Assembly (NCBI RefSeq): GCF_030253575.1
Contig: NC_080563.1
Coordinates: 31,977,001 to 32,041,000, forward strand
Source: Rhododendron vialii
Taxonomy: Eukaryota > Streptophyta > Magnoliopsida > Ericales > Ericaceae
DNA length: 64,000 bases
Direction of reading: 5' to 3'
Part shown: positions 34,778 to 46,545 of the stretch, in pieces
How the letters are laid out: each line of letters opens with the position of its first letter
How positions within the stretch are numbered: position 1 is the first letter of the stretch
The notes under the pieces: generated by a model
Database searches by the model: none
What the model was told of the DNA's origin: nothing
What the model saw: the letters and a program-made list of their open reading frames with translations, nothing else
Position numbers and translations under genes: made by a program

Positions 34778-35077
34778 AGTGTTGTGGCCATGGAGTAGAA
34801 TAAGGCTTTGTAAGCTGTAAGATCGTGTAGTAAGAGCGTGTAGGATCGTCTCAACTTATATTAGGGAATCTTGTTTTAAGTCTACTTGCCTTATAGTATA
34901 ACTCTATGTTGTGATTGTAATGTCCTGCTTATCTATGAAAAGTTTGCATTGTTTTTGTTTAAGAGTACTATTGCATACTATATAATCTATTGCGTTAACT
35001 TTTAGAAAGGCATACCATTTGCAAAAGGAAAATTATTTAGATAGACTAGAACTCCCCCTTTCAATTTTTACTCGTAG

Positions 35078-36190
35078 ATGGTGAACCGACGCAGTGGACT
35101 AGGATATGAGAACAGTGAATCTTCTAACACTAACCCCGACCTAGCTCAAGTCATGCAAGCGCTCGTAACAGCCTTAAACACCAACCGCCGAAACCAAAAC
35201 CGCGATGATGAACCTATGACCCGAACTCGAGCGATGAACGAATTTTGCAAACGCCGACCTCCGACCTTCAATGGAGATACCAACCCCATCGTAGCTGAAA
35301 CATGGCTGAAGGAAGTCAAGGTGAATCTGGACACCTTGGAGATTACCCGAAATTGAGATCATGTAGCCTTAGCCACATACCAGCTAAAAGGAGAAGCCCG
35401 TTATTGGTGGGATTTGATGGAGGCAACCCATACCATAGCCACCATGACCTTCGACGAGTTCGAGACCCTGTTTCTCGACAAGTACTTCCCCACTCCTCTT
35501 CGTTTGGTCAAGGAACAAGAGTTTCTAAATCTGAAACAAGGAACGATGATCGTTACCCAATACGCGGCCAAGTTCGAGGAACTGTCCCGCTACGCCCTAG
35601 CCGCCATAACAACAGAGGACAAGAAAGCGAGAAGGTTTGAATGGGGACTGACAACAGCTAGAAGGGTCGTGGTGGCGCAGGCTTTCCCCACTTATACCGG
35701 TGTTGTGAAGTGTGCTCTTCGACTGGAGAGTCAGGAAAATGACTTCAAAACCCGATGGAGGAAAGCGACAGGCAACACTGGCAGACCTATCCGAACTCAA
35801 CCTTCCAACAACAACCGCGGACCCTACCCTACCAAACCCTTTACCCCGTCGCAAAACAACCAACCTTGGAAGACTGCTGCACCAGGACGTGGCGAACCGC
35901 AGAGGGGCGGCAAAAACATAGCAACAGTTCAGTGCTTCAACTATTAGGCTATGGGCCACTACAAACGTGAATGCCCCCAACCCCAGAGGAATCGGAATAG
36001 GAACTTTGGAGGCCAGGGAACTCAACAACCTGCACAAGCCCGATTTGGGAAGCAAAACCTCGGAGGCTCAACACAGCAGCCGCAAAATGGGCAGAACAAG
36101 GAGAAACAGCCCATGGGAACGCAATAGAGTACTGGAGGACGCATCTTTGCACTATAGACTGAGGAGCAGGAGCAGGATCGCTCTGTGATC
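35078..36190 (+). pseudogene. gag of the Tekay-like element, several stops
   Basis: The frame from ATG 35078 holds the retrotransposon gag domain: RRPPTFNGDTNP, then LKGEARYWWDLME, FDEFETLFLDKYFP, RLVKEQEFLNLKQG. It is interrupted by TGA at 35354-35356, TAG at 35945-35947 and TAG at 36125-36127. The zinc knuckle is damaged: CFNY replaces the usual CxxC start, and the second stop falls directly after it, though GHYKREC remains. The first stop is in a context where CGA (Arg) is expected, so it fits methyl-CpG decay. Confidence 0.85.
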
Positions 36191-39100
36191 CAAGGTACGC
36201 TATTATTGTACAGTACCTGCGTGCAAGCTTTGTTTGACTCTGAAGCATCACATTCGTTTATATCTTCTGCTTGCGTAATTACCCTAGCTCTAGAAACAGA
36301 ACCCCTAAGTACGAGTACGAAAGTCACATCATCGTTGGGGGGGGAGTATAGATGTTAATCTAGTGTGTAGAGGGTGCGAGATAGAAATAGCCAACCTACG
36401 TCTAACCTGCGACCTCAGAGTGATCGACATTGCGGATTTTGACGTAATCCTTGGAATGGACTGGCTATCAGCTCACCGAGCGGTCATAAACTACCATCAG
36501 AAGACGGTGACGGCTCATACCTCTGAAGGGACTCGTTTCCAATTTAAGGGGGATAGACAAACGGCAAGTTCAACGACGAAGAGATCCAAGTGGCAGAATC
36601 AACTGTTTAGATGGCTAGCTAGTCTCCAAATAGAAGAAATCGACCGGATGGAATTAGGATTACCACACATCGTTTGCGAGTACGCCGATGTTTTCCCTGA
36701 AGAACTTCCAGGTTTACCACCTCAAAGAGAGATAGACTTCTCTATAGAACTCCAACCTGGAACCGCATTAATCTCGATGGCACCATACCGAATGGCCTCT
36801 ACAGAACTAAAAGAGCTCAAGACCCAATTACAGGGAGCTGTTGGATAAAGGATTCATCAGACCAAGTACATCACCGTGGGGAGCGCCTGCATTGTTCGTG
36901 AAGAAGAATGAATGAACACTTCGACTGTGTATTGACTATAGAAAGTTAAATCAAGTCACAGTCAAGAACCGAAATCCCCTACCTAGGATTGATGACCTAT
37001 TTGACCAATTGAGAGGAGCAACCTATTTCTCCAAAATTGATCTCCGATCAGGTTACCATCAGTTAAGAATCTGGGACGAGGACATCCCCAAGAAAGCCTT
37101 CCGCAACCGATACGGACACTACGAGTTTGTAATGATGCCGTTCGGACTGACAAATGCTCCAGCAGTATTCATGTGTCTCATGAACAAGGTCTTTCAGCCC
37201 TACTTAGACAAATTTGTAGTGGTGTTCATTGACGACATCTTGATATACTCCGCCAACAAAGAGGAGCACGAGGAACACCTCTGGATAGTGCTACAAGTAC
37301 TCCGAGATAGCCAACTCTATGCCAAGGCGAATAAATGCGAGTTTTGGCTGGAAGTGGTTAAGTTCTTAGGGCATGTAGTATCCAAGGACGGGATTGCAGT
37401 GGACGAAAGTAAGGTTGAAGCAGTACTAAATTGGAAACAGCCGACCTCAGTATTCGAAATCAGGAGTTTCCTAGGATTGGCTGGATATTACCGAAAATTC
37501 ATACAGGACTTCTCAACCCTAGCCAAACCAATGACCAGGCTAACTTAGAAAGGAGTGAAGCCTGCGAAAAGTCTTTCCTGGAGCTGAAAAGAAGACTAAC
37601 TAGTGCACCAATACTCATCATTCCCAAGCGGGGTGTAGATTATACGGTTTACTGCGACGCGTCAAGAGATGGCTTGGGATGCGTTCTGATGCAGAATGGA
37701 AAAGTGGTAGCCTATGGATCATGACAACTTCGACCGCACGAGAAGAATTACCCCACACACGACCTAGAATTGGTTGCAGTGGTATTCGCCCTTAAATCTT
37801 GGCGTTACTATTTGTGGGGAGAACAATTCGAGGTCTTCACCGACCACAAGAGCCTCAAATACCTTTTCACTCAGAAGGAGTTGAACCTGAGGCAACGGCG
37901 ACGGATGGAATACTTGGAGGACTACAAGTTTACACTTCAGTATCACCCTGGCAAGGCCAATGTGGTAGCTGATGCTCTAAACCGAAAGGATAAGGCACAG
38001 AAGGTCAAGACAGCTATTAAGGAACGGGAGATGGTGGATACCCTCAACGAGTTCAACCTGCGATCATCATCAAAAAACAGAAACGCTCGATTGTACGCTT
38101 TAGTTGTAGAACCAGCGCTTCACCGAGAAATCTTATTGGCCCAAACCTTTGAGCAGGATTGTGAGTTCATTCGATATCGAATCCGAGAAGGAAAGACGCT
38201 ACTAGGATGGACAATCAAGAAGGATAACAGCCTGAGATTCAAGGGACAGGTGTTTGTAACTAATATTGGGACCCTTCGAGAAGCTGTACTCCGAGAAGCT
38301 CACCATTCAAACTTCGCAGTACACCCTGGCGGTACAAAGATGTATCATGACCTACGGAGAACGTATTGGTGGAAAGGAATGAAAAAGGACGTAGCTCAAT
38401 TTGTATCAGCCTGCCTAGTGTGTCAGCAAGTCAACGTTGAACAGCAGAAATCGGGAGGAGACCTCCAACCCTTACCAATACCAACCTGGAAGTGGGAGCA
38501 CATTTCAATGGATTTCATGACTGGACTGCCAAAATCTGCCAAGTCAAACACTGCCATTTGGGTAATTGTGGATCGACTCACCAAATCCGCGCATTTTCTG
38601 CCTGTTAAGATGACAGAGAACGTGGAACAACTAAGCCTATTGTATATTTGTGAGATTGTACGCCTACATGGAGTACCTCTCTCGATTATATCCGACAGGG
38701 ATCCACGTTTCGTGTCACACTTCTGGAAAAGATTGCAGAAGGCGTTGGGAACAGATGTAAGGCTTAGTACAGCCTTCCACCCGCAAACAGATGGACAAAT
38801 GGAGAGGACTATACAGACATTAGAAGATATGCTGAGAGCTTGTGCCTTGGATTTTTCTGGGAATTGGGAGCAACACTTACCGTTGGTAGAGTTTGCCTAC
38901 AACAATAGCTATCAAGCAAGTATTGAGATTGCAGTGTACAAAGCTCTATACGGTCAACCCTGTCGATCTCCAATCTGCTGGACTGATGCTGGAGAAACGG
39001 GATTGATTGGGCCTGACATAGTACGGGATACCACGGAGAAGGTCAAAACCATCAGGCAAAGAACCCAGACTGCTCAAAGCTGACAGAAGAGTTATGCGGA

Positions 39101-39584
39101 TAAAAGGAACCGACCATTGACCTTCGCAGTAGGAGATCATGTATTCCTGAAGATTAGACCGAAGAATGGAGTCATCAGATTTTGAAAAAAGGAAAAGTTG
39201 TCCCCACGCTACATTGGATCATTTGACATCGTGGAGAAAATCGGGAAGGTTGCGTATCGTCTGGCACTGCCACCACAACTAGATAGAGTACATAACGTGT
39301 TCCACATTTCAATGCTCCGCAAGTATCTTGCATTGCCCATGCATGTCCTTAATTGGGAAGATCTCACCATCGAAGAAGATGTGACATACGAGGAAGAACC
39401 AATAAAGATTCAGGACCGAAGTGAGAAAACAATCCGAAACAAAACCGTCAAGTTAGTACGAGTTTTGTGGAAGCACCACAGTTATGAAGAAACCACATGG
39501 AAAAGAGAAGAAATTATGAAGATGAATTACCCTCACCTGTTCAAATCCGAGCGTGCACCTAATTTCGAGGACGAAATTGTTTAA
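36191..39584 (+). pseudogene. pol of the Tekay-like element (protease, RT, RNase H, integrase, chromodomain)
   Basis: Protease: FDSEASHSFI at about 36230 (catalytic Gly replaced by Glu), VILGMDWLSAHRA at 36450. [15 protein letters not shown] at 36915, [29 protein letters not shown], active site FIDDILIYS near 37226. RNase [38 protein letters not shown]. Integrase: HHCC zinc site ([15 protein letters not shown]), core Asp in MDFMTGLP, Asp in SDRDPRF, Glu in [14 protein letters not shown] chromodomain follows (LWKHHSYEETTWKREE). Stops lie at 36913, 37546, 37722, 39081 and 39183. Frame shifts lie near 36340 (G8 run), 36835 and 37550. The element is dead, but it would have been autonomous. Confidence 0.9.
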
Positions 39585-39590
39585 GGGGGA
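39582..39590 (+). other. Polypurine tract of the Tekay-like element
   Basis: TAAGGGGGA just after the pol stop and five bases before the 3' LTR start. Confidence 0.75.
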
Positions 39591-39595
39591 TAGTT

Positions 39596-40164
39596 TGTAA
39601 CGACTCGGAATTTTTTTAATGAATAAAAATTTCATTTATTTATCGGAATTTCTTTTAATTACTTAATATTACTTTTAACATTACTTTTTAATTTCTATAA
39701 TCCGTCATAATTAGATTTTAGTTCTTTAAATTTTATTACTTGATTAAAAGCTCTACCTGGCTAGTAAAGTTAGTTTTCAACCGATTAGTTGGAGGAACCG
39801 AGCTACCAATCCACCTAGTTACATTGCCCTAACCCTAATTAGACCTTTTTGACCATCTTTGAGCCTTATGAACCCCTCCGAACCCTATTGAACCATTAGA
39901 CCATAGGAGTAATCATTTTACTCCTATGACAAGTCATTTCAAATCCTAATTATCACCAATATTCCCTTGTCCGTTGGGCAATAAATGTTAGGGGAATTAT
40001 TATCCCTTGGATAATAAACCTTTGACTTGCCAAAGTATGTATAACTTGACTAGACAAGTCATAGTCATCATTTTGTTTCCAAAAGAAACAAGACTAGCCA
40101 TGCCATGCATGCACACCTAGGTCATAGTCTTAGCCTAATTATTTAGGTTTTACTTTCCTAGATG

Positions 40165-40263
<99 letters not shown>

Positions 40264-40273
40264 ACATAGTATA

Positions 40274-40322
<49 letters not shown>

Positions 40323-42291
40323 AGGCCAAGAGAGTGAGGTGTGATGGTGTTTTTGTTCACTTGCACAAGTTACCTTATAGCCTTAAGTCTATTTATGACA
40401 TGCCAACCCATCCTAGGCTTCTTTAAACACAATCTAGCCTTATCATTTTGTTCTTCCTTACAAGTTAGCCCATCCTAGGACATGACAAGTCAAAAACCCT
40501 TCATCATAACCTAAGGTATGGCCTAAAATGGAAGTGACAAGGCATGGCATGCTTGAAAGACTTGAAATGACAAGTCAATGGAGCAAAATCCAATGGGTAA
40601 TGGGAGGGAGAGGAGGCCGGCCAAGGGCGAAGGAGAGGGAGCCAAATTTTTGCTATAAATAGCACCCCATACTCACCATTCAACTCACACCTTCATCCTC
40701 CAACTTCTCTCTCTAAGAAAGCTTGTGTTCTTACTTCTTCTTGCTTAGTTTTTCCTTGTTCTTGAAGTTCTTCCTAAGTTCTTCAAAAAACTCATCCTAA
40801 AACACCTTTTCGATCCATAAAGTCTAGTAGTTTTAACCACGAAGTAGTTTCGAGAGAAAACCTTTCGCTTTCGAAGCTACCGGAAGCCAACCGTAAGAAG
40901 TTACTCCGCCCGATCGTCAACTTACCTTCCGTAGTCGCCACTACCGCCAAGAAGAAGGGTAGAACCCCTAGTCCAATAACTCTACGTATAGCATAGAATC
41001 GTACGTTAGAAAGTAGAATGTTCTTTATTCAAAGTATCAATATGCTCATCGTTTTCCTTAAGTAGATAAGGTTATCTATTGTTTAGTTTTCAAGTAGATA
41101 AGGTTATCTATCGTTTGTTGTCGTCATGCATGGTAGTTAACAAATGTCTCTTAATAATGGAAGAATGAGTATGTTGAATAAGCTACTTTTACTTTAATAA
41201 ACATGTGTTATTTTGAATTTTCCACAAAGGAAGAAAGAACGGTTTTCGAAAGATAAGACTTTACCGTTGATAAAAGTATTCGTATTTTGATCTTTAGGAT
41301 GGTTATGAGCATGATTACTAATATCAAGTTGGATGATCTTGCTAGTTTAGTTTCAAGATTACAATGAATGATTTATGTTTGTGAAAAGTCCTACCGCGGA
41401 GTCTATGCATGAAAATGAGACACGAAAATCGAGAAAGTAGAAACATGATACCTAGGGTGTGGTTTAATGAAAAGGCGTGTTTTGAAAAGGTAAAATGTTT
41501 TGAAAACCGCAATGTGGCCGGACATAGTAGCCCATTGTGTGGTGTGTGTTTTGTGTGCCAATGGGAACCCGGTGCGGCGGAACTATTGTAAAGATACTCG
41601 AGAACCCGGAACGGCAGAACCGAGGTTAGGTGTGTGGCTTGGTTATCTGCGGAGAGGAGTCAATGCAAAGTGTGTCAATGGGAACCCGGTGCGGCGGAAC
41701 CATTGTGAGGATACTCGAAAACCCAGAACGGCGAAACCGATGTTGAGTGTGTTAAATGGATTTTTGGAAATAATGATAAGGTTAATGAAATGTAAAAAAA
41801 TGATGACACGGTCTACGAGAAGTCGCGTAGGAGAAACTCAGAACTCATAGACACCTACGTTAGTTGAATAGTGAATGTGGTGTATCATTGTTAATTGTGG
41901 TGTTAATCATGTACTTGTCAAAATTGTTAATTTTTGATCAATTGTTTGTAAGTTAAGAGTTAGTAGGTATGGGTTATTCTATTGAGCTTTCGTAGCTCAC
42001 GGTGTTACCTTTGGTGATATCCTGACATATTATATTGGTGGTGATCGACGCCGGTATAATGTGTCAGATCTCATAGATGAACAGGGTGAACTTTATACCT
42101 TGAAAACTTTTGGAGCCGAAGAGCTGGCTCGAATAGAAGAGGAAGCGGAGCAGTAGATAGGAACCCTAGCTACCCCTCCTTTGCTGATTAGAAGTACTCT
42201 TTTGAAATTTATGTTGTAATATTGAGCCAGACTCCTTTTAATATTCAATGAAATTGTCCTATTTAACGTTCCTAAAATTAGAGGCGTTACA
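39596..42291 (+). repeat. 3' LTR of the Tekay-like element
   Basis: 2,696 bp, TGTAACGACTCGG...GGCGTTACA. It contains an (AT)n tract at about 40174-40258, (GA)n then G10 at 40276-40321, and a TATA box at 40654-40662. It has extra bases at about 40544-40571 that are absent from the 5' LTR. Confidence 0.9.
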
Positions 42292-43100
42292 CCCACCATA
42301 GGTTGGACACTAGCCCAGGTCCACTTTAGAAAACCCTCCCAAAAAAAAAATTATAAATATCTAACTTTTACTAGTAGTGAAGTCGCGATGTTGATCTGAA
42401 GAGGGCCGGCTTAATAGTTATAACTTTTTTATCAGAACAATACTTATTATATCATAAAGTGTTTGCTTTCCAACACATCAAATTTGTACATTGAAATAAT
42501 TTTAGCCTAATATAGTTAAAGTATACCAATCATTTTGCTTTTTTCTTTAAGCTTTTCAATAGTCACGTGTTTAATTTTCATTTATGAAAAAATTGAGAAT
42601 GCAAAATAACTGATTTTTTATCAAATCAAACAAAATTATTAAGATTATAAGTACCTACATGAATAATTATAGATAATATTCAAAATCAAGTATATAAAAT
42701 ATAAAAAATTTAAAACTCTAGGTCGGGACCCCGGGCCCTAACATAGTTTCACCCCTGATTTTGGAAGCTCTAGAATATTCTTGTGAAATATGTAGAGTTT
42801 TTATGAGAATTAATCACATGTGTAATTCTAGAATTATGTCTGAAAACATCTTCGTACTAGAGTTTTTCATGAAGTAGTATAAATAGAGATAGGTTATTTG
42901 AGGTCAAATATAATACAAACACTCTCTTTCCCCACTCTTGTCTTTAGTATTCTTCCTCTTCCAAAAATCTTGAACATATTTTAAGATACGCAATATGTAT
43001 TCGATACGATTTATACAATTGAAAAAAAATTTGCCCACCCAAATCTTTTTTTGATTAGCCCAGGATAGAATCAATTTCTGGTTTCGCCCTTGGCTCTAAT

Positions 43101-43950
43101 ATATAATTATTGCCATGAAAGGAAGCCCAATCAAGTTGAAAAAACTGTATATTTCTCACAAAAACAACTTGTGGAGTGATGGTGATGATTGATTTTTATA
43201 GAAAATAAGATCCGAGAAAGTACAATCCCAAGTGCCATCAAAAAGTCTGATTAGGATTATGCTTGTACTGGATTCTATAAAAGAAGTGGAACTCTAATGA
43301 GAACGTAGACTTTCTGCATCTCCTGAAGGAGAAGAGGCAAACCTATCCAACTCCAACAAAGAAGATGAATCATCTGGAGTTAGATTAGCTGGAGTAGCTA
43401 CTTACCTTACTGGTGTTCGAAGAAGTCTGTTGGTACAGATGTCATATGAGATGTGAAAGCGATTTCCGACTAAAAATGCCCTTTCTATCTTATTCTATTA
43501 GTAAAGTGCTAACAAGTAAGAGAGGGCCCTATTTATAGGTTGGGCGTCGGCGCTGTAGTTTGATTGCAGCTAGCACATCCCCTTTCTTTCTCAAAGTCAA
43601 CTTTCTCGCTTGTTGAAGAAGAGAACTTAGATGGGAAGGCAAGAGAAGCTCATCAAGCAAGGGAAGCTGTAGTGAAGGAGAAGGAGGGCAAAACAGCTCC
43701 TCAAGCAAGGGAAACTCCAAAGAAGGAGAAGGGAGGCAAAGCAGCTTGCCCGGTAGCTTCTCGGTTAGGACGATTGTTACCCAGAGCTATATTTTCTAAG
43801 TGAGAGATTTATAGTAATTCTTTGTAGCAGTCTTATTAATAACTGCTGTAAAAATCAGTTTTGAAACCGTCTATTGTTACACTATGGTCTATTGCTGCTT
43901 TTAGTCAAATACTATATGCTTAAATCTGGGTTAGCTTGTGTTTTAATTAA
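43101..43950. other. Host DNA with an unrecognised Lys/Glu-rich frame
   Basis: 43564-43803 (+) has an open frame with two Ala/Lys/Glu-rich near-repeats (AREAHQAREAVVKEKEGK, ARETPKKEKGGKAA). The underlying bases also repeat (CTCATCAAGCAAGGGAA / CTCCTCAAGCAAGGGAA). No family is recognised and the frame is probably fortuitous. Nothing else is identified here. Confidence 0.35.
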
Positions 43951-45027
43951 ATGGATCTTCCACTCAAATTAAGTAACCTTGTTCTTCCTAAAGAATTGTT
44001 CTCGTATTTCCTTCGTTTTAACTTACCTCTCTCCCTCCCCTTCCTTATTTTCCGCCACCCCCACTGCCATACACCCATGCCCTCATCCTATTATCCTCTA
44101 CCATCTCCTACCATCACCAGCCGAACCACCATCATCTCCGCCATTTACTCCAACATTTGCACCCTTCCTCTCTCTCCCTCACTGATGCAAGCCGAAACCT
44201 GCGAGGTTGGGATAGTCCCGGGAAGCCACTCGACCGGGGGCAATGGAAGTCACTCGACGTTGCTAATCGCGGAAGACACTCACGTGACCAAATCACACAC
44301 TTGATTATCAGAGGAATCACTCACTCTCAAGCATGAAATACTTGCACAATATTTTCAAAAACTCAAGTTCTGCTCTTTTCATTCATTAGAACTCATATAA
44401 ATTGGCATAACAAAAGATGACTCAACAAGACTCAATAAAGACTAGACAATTTCCTAGACAGACTTTTCAAATAAATAGATGACTCTTCAACTACATGCAT
44501 AATGATAAACCTAGAGAGATGTGTTTCAAGAAACTTACTACGTGCATATGTGTATCATATTAATGACTGACTCCAAATGCTTGACTAGAAAAAAAAAAGA
44601 CATAATTAAAAGACTCTTCGGTTCAACCGGGATCATTATGCTCCTGCATCACTCACTTCTCTATATAAACCCACCTCCTTCGGGCTTCGAAACTGCCCGA
44701 AAAATCAGTCCCAAACCAGCTGCATTTCAGCCCTGAACACAGCTCGTAATCAGCCCTAGACTTTGTATCCTTTTCGATTTAACACCAAATGGTTTATTGC
44801 TTTTACAAGCTAACCTCAAATATGGTTTCCTACTCCACTGTATACGTTGGCTTGTGATGTGGTGTTTTAACTTATAATGGTCACAAATGTCAATTGCATG
44901 GTGTGACTTTTCCAATCCAGATTGGGTAAGATGTTATTTATTTTTTTATAACAAAAAAAAAAAGATAGTTGAGTCCTTAAATGACAAGAAAAGAAAAGCT
45001 ATTATTATATGTAAGAGAAATATGTAT
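43951..45027. other. Unassigned non-coding DNA
   Basis: CT/CA-rich sequence at 43990-44200, then AT-rich DNA. A TATATAAACC motif lies at 44672. No gene or complete mobile element is recognised. Confidence 0.4.
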
Positions 45028-45030
45028 TAA

Positions 45031-46097
45031 GGCCATCTCTAGTAATATAATCAAAAATGAATAACCAAAAGTTGACAAATCAGTTTTTGATTATTCACTT
45101 AAGAGGTTGCTAAGATTGACAATGTTGAGGTTCACAATGGTCACTTCTAGTCCATAACCAAAATAAGGGGTCCACTATAATTTCACACAATTTCTCTCTC
45201 CCCCTCTGTTTCTAGCCATTCACTTCCCTCCATTACGTTTTTTTGGGCAAAAATATAATATATCGAACATATGGTGTTCTTCCTAATGTTATCTATCAAA
45301 ACAACACCGAAATTTTGTTTTCTTCCAATTCCTGTAGCCTATATCACAAATCCACCACTCTTTTAATCTTTCGAAAAAAATCAAATGTGTTCTTGAATTT
45401 GGAAAAGAATGCAAGGTTCTTCCTTCTTCTTTTTTGCAAGGTTCTTTATTTACTCAACCATAGGGGAGGAACAAAAAAAGGAATAACCACTTTTTAGTTG
45501 AAAAAATCAATTTTTTTTTTGCTAAAAAGTGATTATTTCTCAAAATACTTGGATAAAAGTAAAAAAAAAATACTTTTTCAATTCTTCTCGTCGAGACAAA
45601 TCAATAACCCATAAAAGTTTGGCGCAAAACTAACAAATGCGAAAAAAATTCAAATAAAGACAATTTTCATATTTAAGTTAAATTCATAAGTATGCAGCCC
45701 AAAATAGAAACGGGAAAGAAGATTGAAATACCTTAATCCGGTAATGATGGGTTAAATTGTACATGATTGAGAAATATGAGTTTCATTTTTAGAGGAAAAG
45801 AAAGAGAAATAGTTTGTAGTTGAAGTAAAGAAGATATAGAGCAGGTGAAGAAGAGAAGAAACTATACTAGTTGAAATACGCGTGTATATAAATTTTGGAA
45901 CTAGTTAACTTATGTGGTGTGAGGTTCACAAATTTTGATTATTGAAAAAGGTTGTTAGTTTTGGTTATCCAAAGCATAAAATTTGATTATTTCTAAGAAT
46001 GTTGCTAAGTTTGATTATACCGTTGTGAGCCATTTTTTATACCAATATTGTTAACTTTAACAACAATTGACTTTTGATTATACTACTGTGGATGGCC
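45031..46097. mobile_element. PIF/Harbinger-type non-autonomous element
   Basis: The 1,067-bp element has ends GGCCATCTCTAGTAATATAA (45031) and, on the other strand, GGCCATCCACAGTAGTATAA (from 46097). TAA is duplicated at 45028-45030 and 46098-46100. TIR and 3-bp TSD fit PIF/Harbinger. Subterminal repeats of AATCAAAA type occur on both sides. No transposase is present, only a small frame at 45243-45497 without family resemblance. Confidence 0.85.
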
Positions 46098-46100
46098 TAA

Positions 46101-46545
46101 GAGTACATACTTAATAAACTTATTCCTATTAACTTTATTTTTTTCCTTCCTGAAATGATTGGAGTTGGTCAGCGATTTTTACTTTTGGTTAATTAGATGT
46201 AGAGGATTTGTTTCTCCTTTGAAAGTGGAGAAAGGGCGCGTGCATTTTGATGCGCATATTTGCTATGATCATTGCTTTGGTGTTGAACCTATTGGTGTGT
46301 GCAACTTTTGTTTTGACTATTTCATTTTTTTGCCAAAATTACACACTCCTCGACCAAGAAAAAAAATTACACACTCCTCGATAATTCATTTAAGTCGTGT
46401 TAAAAAATGTGTTGAAGGCACGGGCAATTTCTAGTTTATATACGTTTGAAACAAACTTTTGCAAAATATGTCACCAAATATGATTTCAGATTAAATCATG
46501 ATCACTATTACAAGGTATCTCTCCCTTTTTGATTTCCAAATGCAG
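46101..46545. other. Intergenic DNA or decayed intron
   Basis: No coding sequence is recognised. The last bases, TTTCCAAATGCAG at 46533-46545, look like an intron end preceding the SABRE-like fragment. Confidence 0.4.

Larger units (their letters stand above)
30565..42296 (+). mobile_element. Tekay-like Ty3/gypsy chromodomain retrotransposon with TSD
   Basis: Element 30570-42291 with LTRs 30570-33197 and 39596-42291. The target duplication CCCAC is at 30565-30569 and 42292-42296. The order is LTR, primer site, two extra ORFs, gag, protease, RT, RNase H, integrase, chromodomain, purine tract, LTR. Integrase followed by a chromodomain, and the ending NFEDEIV, fit the Tekay/Del clade. The LTRs differ at roughly one base in twenty in their first 160 bp and by several indels. 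Pol has many stops. It is therefore older than the neighbouring LARD and inactive. Confidence 0.9.
30541..43100. mobile_element. hAT-type element (30549-43092) split by a gypsy insertion
   Basis: The left end CAAGGGCGGAAG begins at 30549, preceded by GCTCTAAT (30541-30548). The right end GGTTTCGCCCTTG stops at 43092, followed by the same 8 bases GCTCTAAT (43093-43100). Without the retrotransposon, 21 + 801 = about 822 bp remain, with no transposase. Inside it, near 42755, TTTCACCCCTG looks like the end of a further, older relative. The TIRs and the 8-bp TSD support hAT. Confidence 0.8.

Noticed and set aside
42750..42765. TTTCACCCCTG as the right end of the hAT element starting at 30549
   Set aside because: The following bases do not match GCTCTAAT, whereas the end at 43092 is followed by the exact 8-bp duplication.
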